From Faecalibacterium sp. UBA1762 (GTDB lineage: Bacteria > Bacillota > Clostridia > Oscillospirales > Ruminococcaceae), in assembly GCA_002314755.1 (NCBI GenBank), contig DCHC01000037.1, forward strand, positions 1-54,360: DNA of 54,360 bases. The letters are read 5' to 3'. Made by a program: the position numbers and the translations under genes. The notes under the pieces are model-generated. The model was not told the DNA's origin. It did not search any database and worked only from the letters and a program-made list of their open reading frames with translations. Of this stretch, positions 1 through 9,630 are shown piece by piece; positions within the stretch are counted from its first letter, which is position 1, and each line of letters starts with the position of its first letter.

Positions 1-578
1 TTACACCATTATACAGACTTGGTCTATCCGAGCCGGACAAGGGCATGTACGACGCCCTGAACAAGGGCGCAGCCCTGGCGCACGGGGAGATTGTCGGCCA
101 GATCAACGCGGACGATTGGTACCGGCCGGACGGCGTTGCGGCGATGGCGCAGCTGTATCGGCAGACCGGGTACGATGTTGCATGGGGCAGCCTTCGGATG
201 ATCGGCGGTAAAACCTGGGTCAAGCATGCCAAAATCGGTCTTCTTTGGACAACTTCCGGCTTTTGCCACCCGGCAATGTTTTCCAAAAGAGAAATCCTGC
301 AAAAATACCCCTACCCGCTGGAAAGCACAATGGATGATTTCGATTTTATCACCGCTGTGCATCGGGACGGGCGGAAAATCCTGACCGTCGATAAGGCCAT
401 TGCAAACTTCTCCTTCGGACAGGGCGGCATCAGCACCCAAAAAGCCTTTGCCACGGTGCGACAACGGGTGCGGCTTTCCTGTGCCATATACAAAAAGTAC
501 GGTATGAGCAGGCTTTACGTGCTGTACCGCTGGTGCTATGAAATCGTCAAATACTGTTTTTTGCGCAATAGCTCTTAA
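1..578 (+). CDS. Family 2 glycosyltransferase, 3' part (5' end outside window)
   Basis: The reading frame is open from the left edge, so the start lies outside the window; about 191 residues are visible. The run SEPDKGMYDALNKGAALAHG followed by INADDWY is the GT2 signature in which the DD pair binds the metal/nucleotide-sugar, as in colanic-acid-type transferases. It should be a cytoplasmic, membrane-associated enzyme adding one sugar to a lipid-linked repeat unit. The C-terminal part (RQRVRLSCAIYKKYG) is typical of the family tail. It is the first visible gene of a plus-strand exopolysaccharide operon. The acceptor and donor sugars cannot be read from sequence. Confidence 0.85.
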   Translation, partial: TPLYRLGLSEPDKGMYDALNKGAALAHGEIVGQINADDWYRPDGVAAMAQLYRQTGYDVAWGSLRMIGGKTWVKHAKIGLLWTTSGFCHPAMFSKREILQKYPYPLESTMDDFDFITAVHRDGRKILTVDKAIANFSFGQGGISTQKAFATVRQRVRLSCAIYKKYGMSRLYVLYRWCYEIVKYCFLRNSS

Positions 579-633
579 CCCGTAAGCTATCAGTAGCAGG
601 GGAAACAATGTCGGATAAGGGACGGTCATAACC

Positions 634-1780
634 ATGAACAAAACAGCCATAGATCTGACCTGGGTCAGACATCAGAAGGTGGGCGGCACAGAATCCTTTG
701 TGCGCAACCTGTTAGACGGTATTGCATCGGTCGCCACCGCAGAGCAGAAGTTTGTGTTGCTTTTGGCGAAGGATAATGCAGACAGCTTTGAAAAATACCG
801 CAATATGCCCTGCTTTGCAATTGAAATATGCCAAACAGTGTCGGAAAATCAGAAAAAAAAGGGTCATCTGGCAGAACACCCGGATGGGGAAGCTACTGCG
901 AAAAGAAGGAATCACCGTTTGTTTGGAGCCGATTTACGGCATGCCGTTTTTCGGCACCCGGGGCATAAAGTTTGTCACGGTAATTCATGATTTGCAGGCA
1001 AAGCACTATCCGAAATACTTTAGCCGTTGCCGTGTGGCGTGGATGCATTTCAGCTGGTATAATACGGTAAAAAGGGCACAGCGGGTCGTTGCCATTTCTC
1101 AGTATGTCAAAAATGATATTCTGTCTGCCTACCGTGTGCCGGAAAACAAGCTTCGGGTGATATATAACCCCGTCAGCTTGGATTACACCGATTGCGCAAA
1201 GGCGGAAAAGCTTTCCGATTTTCACCTGAAAGCCGGAGAGTTTTATTACACGGTATCCTCTTTGCATCCGCACAAAAACCTCGAGACCCTGATATCGGCG
1301 ATAGCCGAGCTGAAAAACAAGGCTTCGCCGGCTTTTTATCCGCTGGTCATCACCGGAATCTCCGGAAAAAGTGCCGGGCCGGATGCGCTCATCAAGCGGC
1401 ACGGCTTAACCGGGGATATTATCTTTACCTCCTTTGTCAGCAATCGCGAGAGGAATATGCTGTATCGGCATTGCAGAGCCTTTTTGTTCGGCAGCATCTT
1501 CGAAGGCTTCGGTATGCCGCCAATCGAGGCAGCGGCCTTCGGTGTGCCGGTGCTGACCACCCAATGCAGCTGCATTCCCGAGGTGACCGGAGGGCTTTTG
1601 AACTATGTGGAAAATCCCACAGACTATGGGGAATGGGCGTCCCGGTTAGAGCAGCCCCTGACCCTGCCGACGGCCGGGCAAACACAAGAGCTGCTGAAAA
1701 AATACGACAAGGCTGCGGTGGCACGGCAGTATATCTCCCTGCTCAAAGAGCTGCAGCCGGCAGCGGAAAACGGTTACTGA
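634..1780 (+). pseudogene. GT4-family glycosyltransferase, frameshifted at a poly-A tract
   Basis: The N-terminal part (about 73 residues from ATG 634, with GGTESFVRNLL typical of GT4 proteins) and the C-terminal part (VIHDLQAKHYPKYF, VSSLHPHKNLETL, FEGFGMPPIEAAAFG) are in different frames. The switch falls at a run of eight A at 853-860; removing one A joins the frames as NQKKRVIWQNTRMGKLLRKEG. The nucleotide-sugar loop with the E(x7)E motif is intact. The joined protein of about 381 residues would be a normal GT-B retaining transferase of the EPS operon, stopping 1 nt before the next ATG. Three explanations are possible: a sequencing error, a true null allele, or a tract where polymerase slippage restores some product. 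Confidence 0.8.
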
Positions 1781-1781
1781 T

Positions 1782-2882
1782 ATGCTTCGGATTTTATTTG
1801 TACACGGAAACATCCTAAAGTTGGGCGGAACAGAAGCCTATCTGATGAATTATTACAGAAGACTCGTCGGTGCGGAGCTTCAGATTGATTTCGCCGTACA
1901 CGGTTATGACAAGGGCGTATACGATGACGAGCTGCAGCAAAACAGCAGCGTCATTTACCGCCTGCCGGTAAAAAGCGATAATCTGCTGAAAAATTTGATA
2001 CAGATGAATCGGGTGTTCCGGCAAAAAAAGTATGACATTGTTCATTCACATATGGATGCGGCAAATTTTGTGCCGCTCTTTCTGGCAAAAATACATCACG
2101 TCCCGGTGAGAATATCTCATGTACATACAACGCGTAGCTATTCCCAAAACGCCGTGAAACGCCTGGCGGGCAAATGGATGCAAAGCGGGCTGAAAAGCTG
2201 CGCAACAGAGTTTTTCGCCTGCTCCGGGCAGGCTGCTGATTGGCTGTACGGCGGTGTCGATAAGAAAAAAATCAGCATCATTCCCAACGCAATCAGTTTG
2301 GATGCTTTTCGGTTTTCCGAACAGTCCCGCAGGGAGCTGCGGGCACGCTATCATATAGCAGAGGGTGACCGTGTTGTCGGCCACGTGGGAAGATTCGACC
2401 GGATTAAAAATCAGGAATTTCTCATTCATGTTTTTGAAGCATTGGATGACCGCTATAAGCTTATGCTGATAGGGGACGGCGAACGCTTTGACTGCCTGAA
2501 ATGTTATGTCGCACAGCGAAAAATAACAAATGTGATTTTTGTGGGCAACGTTACCGCACCGCAACCCTTTTACAGTGCGTTCGATCTGTTTGTGTTGCCG
2601 TCGGAATTTGAAGGCTTTCCCGTTACGGTCCTTGAGGCATCTGCAAACGGGCTGCAATGTCTGGTATCCGAAAACGTAACGAGAGAAGTGAATATCTGCG
2701 ATAATGTCAGCTTTTTACCCTTGCAGCAGGCTGTGTGGCAGCAGCGGCTTTTGTCGGCGTTTCCGGTGGGCGCAAGGGCAGATTATACCGGGCTTATGAC
2801 ACAAAAGGGTTACAATATTGACCGGGAAGCAGAAAAGCTGAAAAAAAGGTATCGGCAGCTGGTGGACGGAGGGCACGGATGA
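1782..2882 (+). CDS. GT4-family glycosyltransferase (EpsF-like)
   Basis: A 366-residue GT-B fold enzyme. The N-terminus LRILFVHGNILKLGGTEAYL is the glycine-rich acceptor-side loop of family GT4. VGHVGRFDRIKNQEFLIHVF opens the donor domain, and FVLPSEFEGFPVTVLEA carries the E(x7)E nucleotide-sugar motif. Such enzymes transfer a sugar from NDP-sugar to undecaprenyl-linked intermediates on the cytoplasmic face. It starts 1 nt after the upstream transferase stops and overlaps the next gene by 4 nt (ATGA), so it is almost certainly translated as part of one operon. The sugar specificity is not predictable. Intact, unlike its upstream neighbour. Confidence 0.9.
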   Translation: MLRILFVHGNILKLGGTEAYLMNYYRRLVGAELQIDFAVHGYDKGVYDDELQQNSSVIYRLPVKSDNLLKNLIQMNRVFRQKKYDIVHSHMDAANFVPLFLAKIHHVPVRISHVHTTRSYSQNAVKRLAGKWMQSGLKSCATEFFACSGQAADWLYGGVDKKKISIIPNAISLDAFRFSEQSRRELRARYHIAEGDRVVGHVGRFDRIKNQEFLIHVFEALDDRYKLMLIGDGERFDCLKCYVAQRKITNVIFVGNVTAPQPFYSAFDLFVLPSEFEGFPVTVLEASANGLQCLVSENVTREVNICDNVSFLPLQQAVWQQRLLSAFPVGARADYTGLMTQKGYNIDREAEKLKKRYRQLVDGGHG

Positions 2883-4336
2883 AAAGCTTAACGCTTGAAA
2901 AATACAGAAAATCTTTTCCGTTTTTGGCCTTTGCAGGCATTGCGGCGGTCCTGTTTTTTGCGGCGCCGCAGAATTATTCGCTTGCCTTTTCGGCGGTCTG
3001 TCTGGGCTTTTTTGTCCTCATTTTCGCAGCCTGTCTTGTTTTGATAAAAGAGAACAGCATTTTTAATTTTGTATCGCTGTTTTCCTGCGCATACTGTCTG
3101 GTTTATTTTATCTATCCCGTCTTTGTGCTCCCGGTCAACAAAACAAGATGGTTTATGTTTTACTACGAATTCAGCGAGACAACCGTATGCAAAACCACGG
3201 CGCTGGCCTTGCTGGGCTATGCTTGCTTTATGGTCGGCTATGCGGTGAGATGCACAAACCGTTTGCCGAAGCCGCAAAAAAAGCCGCCGCTATGCCAGGG
3301 AAGCATTGCCCCGGACAGCAGAATATTGCTGTTGCTGTTGGTCTTGACTTTGCTGGAGTGCTACAAGATATTTGTCCTGGGCTTTACCAATTACGGTTCG
3401 GAAAAAGCCTCGGTGTCCGGAATATGGGAGTATGTCAAGGTGCTGCAGCACGGTGCGTTCATGGCCGGCATAACGGTGGTCTTTTATCGGTTTTATCACA
3501 GCGAGGCGACATTTCTGCAGTTTTTGCAAAAAAATATGTTTTTTTTCCTGCTTTTCGGCGTGTATGTCGTCACAATTCTGATTTCCGGCGAACGCGCAGA
3601 ACCGCTGTTTCTTGTTCTGGCCCTGATCGCAGGGGTGTTTACGTATAAAAAACCGAACTATCTGGTTCTCGGGCTGATTTGTGTCGGCGGGGTGCTGGTA
3701 TTGGCCGTCATCGGTAAGGTCCGGGTCGAAGAGAGATTCACGGTGGACCTCTTGGAAATCGGCAGCGACCTGATTATCAACAACTATACACTGTATTATG
3801 CGTACGAGTATGTTGCGAAAAACGGTCTTACGGTTTTTCCGTTGTTTGCCGGTCTGCTCAGAACGGTCCCCCTGCTGCTCGGTCTGGTCAGAAGGCTGTT
3901 TCACCTGCCGGAAAGCCTGACATCTTCGGCAATGCTGTTTACCACCAATATTCTGGGCAACTACGATACCCTGGGTCTCGGCACCAATATTGTCGCAAGC
4001 ATCTACCTGTCGCTGGGCGTGCCGGGTGTCATTGTGCTGATGTTCCTTTTGGGCTATGCGGTGGAAAAAATCAATCGGGCAGATACCGTGGACCGTTGCT
4101 TCCGTTTGGGTATCGGCTTCGAGCTGATCGGTGTTTCGCTGTATTATACCCGTGCTGAATATTTTTATCCCATGGCAAATATCACCTGGACCATGGCCTT
4201 TATCACCCTTTTCTGTATCTTGTCAAGGGATATGTCGGCGGGGGATTGGGGCGCGGTTCTTCTTGAAAAAGCCGAGTGTTACAGACAGCGTATTGCGGGC
4301 AGCCGTCCGGGAAGGGACGGTCAGAAGCATGAGTAA
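2879..4336 (+). CDS. Oligosaccharide repeat-unit polymerase-like membrane protein (Wzy type)
   Basis: A 485-residue protein with about a dozen hydrophobic segments, for example residues 15-32, 38-58, 64-82, and the stretch around LVLGLICVGGVLVLAVIG. The pattern of many helices plus one larger external loop fits Wzy/EpsG-type polymerases, which join flipped repeat units at the outer membrane face. There is no catalytic motif to check by eye, so the call rests on topology and context: glycosyltransferases upstream and a flippase immediately downstream, overlapping by 8 nt (ATGAGTAA). A second polymerase-like protein lies at 8341-9630, which is unusual for one locus. Confidence 0.7.
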   Translation: MKSLTLEKYRKSFPFLAFAGIAAVLFFAAPQNYSLAFSAVCLGFFVLIFAACLVLIKENSIFNFVSLFSCAYCLVYFIYPVFVLPVNKTRWFMFYYEFSETTVCKTTALALLGYACFMVGYAVRCTNRLPKPQKKPPLCQGSIAPDSRILLLLLVLTLLECYKIFVLGFTNYGSEKASVSGIWEYVKVLQHGAFMAGITVVFYRFYHSEATFLQFLQKNMFFFLLFGVYVVTILISGERAEPLFLVLALIAGVFTYKKPNYLVLGLICVGGVLVLAVIGKVRVEERFTVDLLEIGSDLIINNYTLYYAYEYVAKNGLTVFPLFAGLLRTVPLLLGLVRRLFHLPESLTSSAMLFTTNILGNYDTLGLGTNIVASIYLSLGVPGVIVLMFLLGYAVEKINRADTVDRCFRLGIGFELIGVSLYYTRAEYFYPMANITWTMAFITLFCILSRDMSAGDWGAVLLEKAECYRQRIAGSRPGRDGQKHE

Positions 4337-5765
4337 CCGAATCTCAGCCAAAGCAACCCTTAACGGTATGCTGAAGGTGGCAGCCGGCAATATTCTGAAA
4401 TTGCTGGCGGGCATAACGGTCGGCTTTTTGCTGCCAAAGCTTATCGGCGTGACGGACTACGGCTATTATAGGACCTTTACCCTATATTCCGCTTATGCCG
4501 GGGTACTGCAGTTCGGGTTTGCGGACGGAATATGCTTGAAATTTGCCGGCAGGGAATACGCAGAGCTGGACAGGCCGGCCTTTCGTGCCTACAGCAGGTT
4601 TTACTTTCTCCTGCAGGGCGTGCTGGGTCTGGTGGGTCTGTCCGTTGCGCTGGTGTTTTTCAGCGGCGAAGCAAGGTTCCTTTTCGGTTGTCTGTCCTGT
4701 ACCGTAGTGACAAATAATATTATCACATATTACCAGATTATTTCTCAGGTGACCGGGCAGTTCGGGCAGCTGTCGGTGTGCAATACGCTTTATTCCTTTG
4801 TGACGGTAGCTTTTATTCTGACCCTTTGGGGGATAACCCGGTTTTCCGGTGGGGTGTATTCGTACAGAATCTGTGTGTTGATGTATCTTGCGACCTCGGT
4901 GCTGATTATTGCCGAATATATCCGCAAATACAAAGACATTACCTTCGGAAAAGCCGCCTCCCTTTTCGGTCAGCGTAAAATGCTGGGCAGCTTATTTCTG
5001 ACCGGCCTGCCCCTGATGGTCTCTAATTTTTCCTCTTCCTTTATTGCCAACATCGACAGACAGTTTGTCAATGTTCTGTTTGATATGGATACCTACGCCG
5101 TATATGCCTTTGCGTACAGCATGCTGTCGCTGATTATTGCAGTGACGGAGGCAATTTCCACCGTGCTGTTTCCCACACTGAAAAAAGCGGAGCGGGCGGC
5201 GCTTGGGCATTCCTACTCCGCACTGGTGGCAGCGATTTTCATTCTGGTATCGGTTTGTACGGTTATGTATTTCCCGCTCAGCGGGTTTATCTGCTGGTTT
5301 CTGCCGGCTTATACGCAGGCCCTGCCCATATTCAGAATCATTCTGCCGGGCGTAGCAATCAGCTCTGCCGTGACCATTGTTATACATAACTATTACAAGG
5401 TGCTCGGCAAAAGTCTGTCATTTTTCAAAAGATGTGTCCTGATACTGGCGCTATCTGCCGTTGCCGATTACTGTGCATACAAGTGGGTGGGCACAACCGT
5501 CGCCATCTCGGTTACCTCGGTGCTGGTTATGGTCATCTGGTACTGCCTTGTAGAAAGATTGCTTGTAAAAAAGCTTGCCGTCAAGTGGAAAAAGAACTTT
5601 CTGTTTATGATTACCGCAACGGTCGGCTTTTACCTCATTTCGGGTATCTCCGGCTGGCTGCTTTCCATGACGGTCTATCTTGCATTTTTATCCGTTGCCG
5701 TTGCTCTGTTTTACAAAGACAGCCTTGGTACGATAATCAAAACGGTATTTCATCGGTCGCCCTAA
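4329..5765 (+). CDS. Polysaccharide flippase (Wzx type), first copy
   Basis: The start was placed at ATG 4329 (MSNRISAKATLNGMLKVAAG), which overlaps the end of the polymerase gene and has a GA-rich ribosome site just upstream; longer in-frame starts lie inside the polymerase gene. The 478-residue product has 12-14 predicted membrane segments and the polysaccharide-biosynthesis N-terminus NILKLLAGITVGFLLPKLIG, typical of the MOP superfamily. It should flip undecaprenyl-linked oligosaccharide units across the membrane for the adjacent polymerase. A second flippase (9623-11104) is present; the two are only distantly alike by eye, so this is not a recent duplication. Confidence 0.87.
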   Translation: MSNRISAKATLNGMLKVAAGNILKLLAGITVGFLLPKLIGVTDYGYYRTFTLYSAYAGVLQFGFADGICLKFAGREYAELDRPAFRAYSRFYFLLQGVLGLVGLSVALVFFSGEARFLFGCLSCTVVTNNIITYYQIISQVTGQFGQLSVCNTLYSFVTVAFILTLWGITRFSGGVYSYRICVLMYLATSVLIIAEYIRKYKDITFGKAASLFGQRKMLGSLFLTGLPLMVSNFSSSFIANIDRQFVNVLFDMDTYAVYAFAYSMLSLIIAVTEAISTVLFPTLKKAERAALGHSYSALVAAIFILVSVCTVMYFPLSGFICWFLPAYTQALPIFRIILPGVAISSAVTIVIHNYYKVLGKSLSFFKRCVLILALSAVADYCAYKWVGTTVAISVTSVLVMVIWYCLVERLLVKKLAVKWKKNFLFMITATVGFYLISGISGWLLSMTVYLAFLSVAVALFYKDSLGTIIKTVFHRSP

Positions 5766-5805
5766 ATAAAACAGGTGACAGAATAAAGCAAAGGAACACG
5801 TAACT

Positions 5806-6436
5806 ATGACTGCTTCGACCCCAAAAACCAAGAAACCCAAGATACAGGGCATCTACGCCGGATATGTCAAAAGATTACTGGACATTGTCTTTTCTCTTGT
5901 CGGGCTGACGGTGACGGCAATCCCACTGCTTATTTTATGCTGATCATTCATATTCAGCAGCCCGGGACAGTCATCTTCCGGTTGCAGCGGGTGGGAAAAA
6001 CGCAAAACCGTTTACCCTGTATAAGCTGCGCACCATGATGCTGTCCGCTCCGCCGGAGTGTCCGACCAATCAGATGACGGATACCTATCCGTGGCTGCTT
6101 CCCATCGGTGCCTTTTTGCGCAAAACCTCGCTGGATGAGCTTCCCCAGTTGGAAAATGTCCTGAAAGGGGATATGAGCCATGTCGGGCCGTGGCCGCTGA
6201 TTGCCGAGGAAGAAAGCATCCACCGCCTCCGGACGGAATACGGTGTATATCAGCTTCGACCGGGCATCACAGGCCTTGCCCAGGTCAACGGCAGAGATAC
6301 CCTCACCGATGGGGAAAAGGCCCGTTTCGATGCAAGCTATGTCGGGCAAATCGGCTTTTTTACCGATTTAAAAATCCTGCTTGCCACTGCGGTCAATGCG
6401 GTAATCGGCAAGGATGTGGTGGAAGGAAAAGCCTGA
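5806..6436 (+). pseudogene. Initiating undecaprenyl-phosphate sugar-phosphate transferase, broken
   Basis: Three frames together encode one bacterial sugar transferase (PF02397-type). The N-terminal part (5806-5943) carries YVKRLLDIVFSLVGLTV, the single membrane segment. The middle reads LIIHIQQPGTVIFRLQRVGK. The catalytic C-terminus reads SLDELPQLENVLKGDMSHVG and ends near 6436. One base appears missing around 5931-5940 and another in the A-run at 5996-6000. The conserved VGPRP reads VGPWP (CGG to TGG), which supports real decay rather than only base-calling error. The intact enzyme would start repeat-unit synthesis by loading a sugar-1-phosphate on undecaprenyl phosphate. No other initiating enzyme is visible in the window. 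Confidence 0.8.
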
Positions 6437-6465
6437 AAAATCAAGACAGACAGGGAGTCTTCAAT

Positions 6466-7608
6466 ATGATCGTTTTATACGAGCCCTATGCCTCCGGCTA
6501 TATCCATATCGAGTTTGACCGGGCCCTTCTTTTGTCGGTCCTTACTGTGGACAGTCAGGTTATCTACTACGGAGAACAAAAGCACATTGACCTGCTGCGG
6601 GCAACGCCGGGGACCTCGCTTGTCACCTTCCGGGCGCTTCCGGTACCCGATTACGACAAAAGCACAGACAGACTGGGCAAATTTTTTGCAGAACGGAAAA
6701 ACCTCGGAAGAATCAGACGGGAAACCGACGGTGCCCCCCTGATTATTACCAACGGTATGCCCCAGAGCATTCTGTTTGCCAACCTTTTATTCCGCGGCAA
6801 AAGGGTGTATTTTGTCATGCACGGCCGTCTGGCGGCGCTTTGCGACGGCGTACACTATAAGCCGTGGAATATGCAATACTATATGAAAACCGCCCTGCAG
6901 CATCTGAGCCGCAGCTTCCGGCTGATTCTTCTGGGCGAATCCATCCGACAAAACGCGATGGCACTGCTGCCGAAGGTGCGGGATAAAATGGTTGCAATCG
7001 ACCATCCTTTTCTGCCCAAAAGCGTAACGGCATCCGGCAGCGCACAGGCCGCAGACGGCGTCATCCGCATCGCGACGGTGGGCGCGGGCACCTTCGACAA
7101 GGGGATAACCCGGTTGAACGGGGTCGCGGAATATATCGCAAAACAAAATCTCAGCATCGAAATCAGTCATATCGGAAAAATTGACCCCCGGCTGAACTTT
7201 GTTCCGGACAGCCGTATTCAGCTGCCCTTTCATACGGATAAGATGGTAGCCGAGCAGGAATATCAGGAAAAGCTTCGGCAGCCGGATTATTTTTTGTATC
7301 CGTACGAGGCAGAAAGCTACCGGTTGACGGCAAGCGGCGCACTGTTTGAGGCCTTCGCCTTAAAAAAACCGATTATCGCCCTGCGCAATGACTACTTTGA
7401 CCACGTGCTTTCCAAGAGCGAGGGCAAGGTGGGCTACCTTTGTGCAGATTTCGACGAGCTGCTGCAAACACTGCATACCCTTGCACCGGCCGGGTCCGAA
7501 GAGTACAAACGGATGCAGCAAAACGCCGAGGCCCTGTTAGGACAGTTTTCTCCTGCCGCAGTAGGCAGGCAGCTTTCCGGGGTTTTGCAGGATAACCGAG
7601 AATCATAA
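6466..7608 (+). CDS. GT-B type glycosyltransferase
   Basis: The start was chosen at ATG 6466 (MIVLYEPYASGYIHIEFDRA), downstream of a CAGGGAG ribosome site; earlier in-frame codons overlap the sugar transferase. The protein is 380 residues. The C-terminal half contains IRIATVGAGTFDKGITRLNG, which looks like the opening strand of a GT4 donor domain, and ASGALFEAFALKKPIIALRN, which fits the position of the E(x7)E motif. The N-terminal half does not match a family I recognise with confidence. It lies in the plus-strand operon between the initiating transferase and an acetyltransferase and is intact. Likely an EPS transferase of unknown specificity. Confidence 0.72.
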   Translation: MIVLYEPYASGYIHIEFDRALLLSVLTVDSQVIYYGEQKHIDLLRATPGTSLVTFRALPVPDYDKSTDRLGKFFAERKNLGRIRRETDGAPLIITNGMPQSILFANLLFRGKRVYFVMHGRLAALCDGVHYKPWNMQYYMKTALQHLSRSFRLILLGESIRQNAMALLPKVRDKMVAIDHPFLPKSVTASGSAQAADGVIRIATVGAGTFDKGITRLNGVAEYIAKQNLSIEISHIGKIDPRLNFVPDSRIQLPFHTDKMVAEQEYQEKLRQPDYFLYPYEAESYRLTASGALFEAFALKKPIIALRNDYFDHVLSKSEGKVGYLCADFDELLQTLHTLAPAGSEEYKRMQQNAEALLGQFSPAAVGRQLSGVLQDNRES

Positions 7609-7623
7609 AAAAGGAGCAAACAA

Positions 7624-8304
7624 ATGCTGATAGCATCGGTTGCGGTAGTTGTGATATTGCTTTTAGAGGCAATCTATTGCCGGTTAGCCAAAAAACGGGC
7701 AGCCCTGCCCGGCGGGGAAAAACCGTCCGCGCAGCCCGAAAAGGCCGGCCGCGGTTCTTTGCTGACCGGTCTTGCGGGCGATTTTGTGTTTCTGACCTTC
7801 AAGGCCGTAGGCTATCTGCCCTGTCATGTCATCCGTAATTTTCTTTACAGATATGTCTTTTGTATGAACCTCGCAAAAAAATGTGTCATCTACTACGGCC
7901 TCGAGGCCCGTTCCCCCTGGAATATCACCGTCGGAAAAGGCAGCATTATCGGCGACCGTGCCGTGTTGGATGCACGCTACGGTATCGAAATCGGCGAAAA
8001 TGTCAACATCAGCTCCGGTGTGTGGATCTGGACACTGCAGCATGATATCCACGCAGCCGATTTCGGAACCGACGGAAAAGGGAAAAAGGTAGTGATAGAT
8101 GACCGCGCCTGGGTCAGCAGCCGGGTGTCCGTTCTGCCGGGCTGCCACATCAGGCAGGGCTGCGTCATTGCCTGCGGTGCGGTACTGACCAAGGATACCC
8201 CAACCGCCTACGGCGTATACGCCGGGGTCCCCGCCCGATACCTGTGTGAAAGAAACAGTAAGCTCGATTATGAATTTACGGGCGAACACCGCAAATTTCT
8301 GTAA
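7624..8304 (+). CDS. Hexapeptide-repeat acetyltransferase with N-terminal membrane anchor
   Basis: A 226-residue protein preceded by AAAAAAGGAG. Residues 1-19 (MLIASVAVVVILLLEAIYC) form one membrane segment. From about residue 95 there are left-handed beta-helix repeats (ITVGKGSIIGDRAVLDARYG, then IGENVNISSG), and the C-terminal ACGAVLTKDTPTAYGVYAGV is the usual end of WcaF/maltose O-acetyltransferase-like proteins. The HD pair in LQHDIHAADF is at the expected catalytic position. It probably O-acetylates a sugar of the repeat unit using acetyl-CoA. The N-terminal anchor, often absent in soluble relatives, would hold it at the membrane. Confidence 0.85.
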   Translation: MLIASVAVVVILLLEAIYCRLAKKRAALPGGEKPSAQPEKAGRGSLLTGLAGDFVFLTFKAVGYLPCHVIRNFLYRYVFCMNLAKKCVIYYGLEARSPWNITVGKGSIIGDRAVLDARYGIEIGENVNISSGVWIWTLQHDIHAADFGTDGKGKKVVIDDRAWVSSRVSVLPGCHIRQGCVIACGAVLTKDTPTAYGVYAGVPARYLCERNSKLDYEFTGEHRKFL

Positions 8305-8340
8305 ATACCGCCAATAGTTGGAGAAAGGCTGCGTGCTGCT

Positions 8341-9630
8341 ATGCTGCTTCAAACCGGATTGTGTTTCAAACCCCACCCCCGTTTTCAATTCTTTCTGAAA
8401 TGCTATCTCTCGCTTTTTTTACTGCTGATGCCGATACTGAACCAGTATGACATCGGTCCGCTCGAACCGCTGGCCGTGTTTTGTGTCGTCAGTGTCGCGG
8501 TATATACCGTTGCGTACGGCGTGAAAAAGCTCGACCCCCTTCTTATCGCGTTTGTGCTGTATACCGTCATAGAAAGCGTGACCGTCAGCTATTTATCGGC
8601 GATACCCATTTCCGCAAGGTTTCTCTTCCGGTTTGTCTATCTTGCGGTAAGGCTGTATTTTCTGTTTGTCGTCTGCCCCGATTTGCTGGATTTAAAATGG
8701 CTGTACAAGGCCTATAAAATATGTGTCCTCGCTTTTTCGGCTATCCTGATTTTCCAGTACATTCTGTATGCCGCCACGGGTAAGCTGGCCAGCTGCCTCA
8801 TCCCGGATGTGCTGCTGAACTACGGCTACGGAAACAGCCGGGAGTATATCGAATATCTGAACGCAAGGCTTGCCGAAGGCGGTTTCCGCCCCTCCTCTTT
8901 ATTTCTGGAGCCCGCGCATTTTTCAAAATATGTGATACCCTGCCTTGGCCTCGCCCTGGGCGAGCTGGATTACCGGTTTAACCGCAAGGACCTGGCCTTT
9001 TCCGTATTTGCCACCGTGGGCATTGTTCTGTCCAGCTCTACGCTGGGAATGGCGGTTGCGGGCGTGATGTGGTTCATCTGGCTTGTCAAAACCTTTTTCA
9101 GGGCCGATAAGCGTCATAAAACCATCCTTCTGACGGTTGTCGCGCTTGCCGCCGTACTTCTGCTGCTCACGCTTTTGTTTGTGCCCAACCTTTACAGAGA
9201 GCTGAGCCATAAAATCAATTTCCTGCTGCATCCGGATACGGTCAGTTCCTTTTCCATCCGCTTATTCAGGGGGCCCGCCGTTATCCGGCAGTTCGATGCC
9301 GTTCACCTTGTGTTCGGCTGCGGCTGGGGCAATCTGACACAGTATGTGACCGAGAATAACATCACCACCGTATACGATTCCGACACCGGTTTAGGTGCGG
9401 TTGCCGGTTATTTTCTGATTATCGGGTATACCGGTCTTGTGGGCTTTGTTCTGTACTATTTCTACTTCATCAAAAAAATATGGGACCGTCAGCTCAAATC
9501 GGTGATACTGATTATCCCCTGGCTGCTGATTTTAGCGGTGGCCTATTATGTGGATACGCCCGTCTATCTTCTGACCGTGGCAATCATGCTTGCCGTCAAA
9601 AAACAGGGAAAGTCATCTATCTATGAGTAA
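8341..9630 (+). CDS. O-antigen ligase/polymerase-like membrane protein, second copy
   Basis: A 429-residue protein with about 10-12 hydrophobic segments and a large loop near residues 160-190 (RPSSLFLEPAHFSK). That E-P-x-H-x-S pattern resembles the conserved loop of the Wzy/O-antigen ligase family, which joins repeat units outside the membrane. The next gene begins inside its end (ATGAGTAA overlap, 8 nt), repeating exactly the polymerase-flippase junction seen at 4329. The duplicated polymerase-plus-flippase order suggests two EPS modules combined in one locus. There is no strong ribosome site directly before ATG 8341 (GGAGAAAGG lies 13 nt upstream), so the start could be slightly different. 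Confidence 0.75.
   Translation: MLLQTGLCFKPHPRFQFFLKCYLSLFLLLMPILNQYDIGPLEPLAVFCVVSVAVYTVAYGVKKLDPLLIAFVLYTVIESVTVSYLSAIPISARFLFRFVYLAVRLYFLFVVCPDLLDLKWLYKAYKICVLAFSAILIFQYILYAATGKLASCLIPDVLLNYGYGNSREYIEYLNARLAEGGFRPSSLFLEPAHFSKYVIPCLGLALGELDYRFNRKDLAFSVFATVGIVLSSSTLGMAVAGVMWFIWLVKTFFRADKRHKTILLTVVALAAVLLLLTLLFVPNLYRELSHKINFLLHPDTVSSFSIRLFRGPAVIRQFDAVHLVFGCGWGNLTQYVTENNITTVYDSDTGLGAVAGYFLIIGYTGLVGFVLYYFYFIKKIWDRQLKSVILIIPWLLILAVAYYVDTPVYLLTVAIMLAVKKQGKSSIYE

Noticed and set aside
853..860. Programmed -1 ribosomal frameshift at A AAA AAG
   Set aside because: The downstream half of the transferase is in the +1 frame (equivalently -2), not -1, so the classic slippery-site mechanism does not restore the protein.
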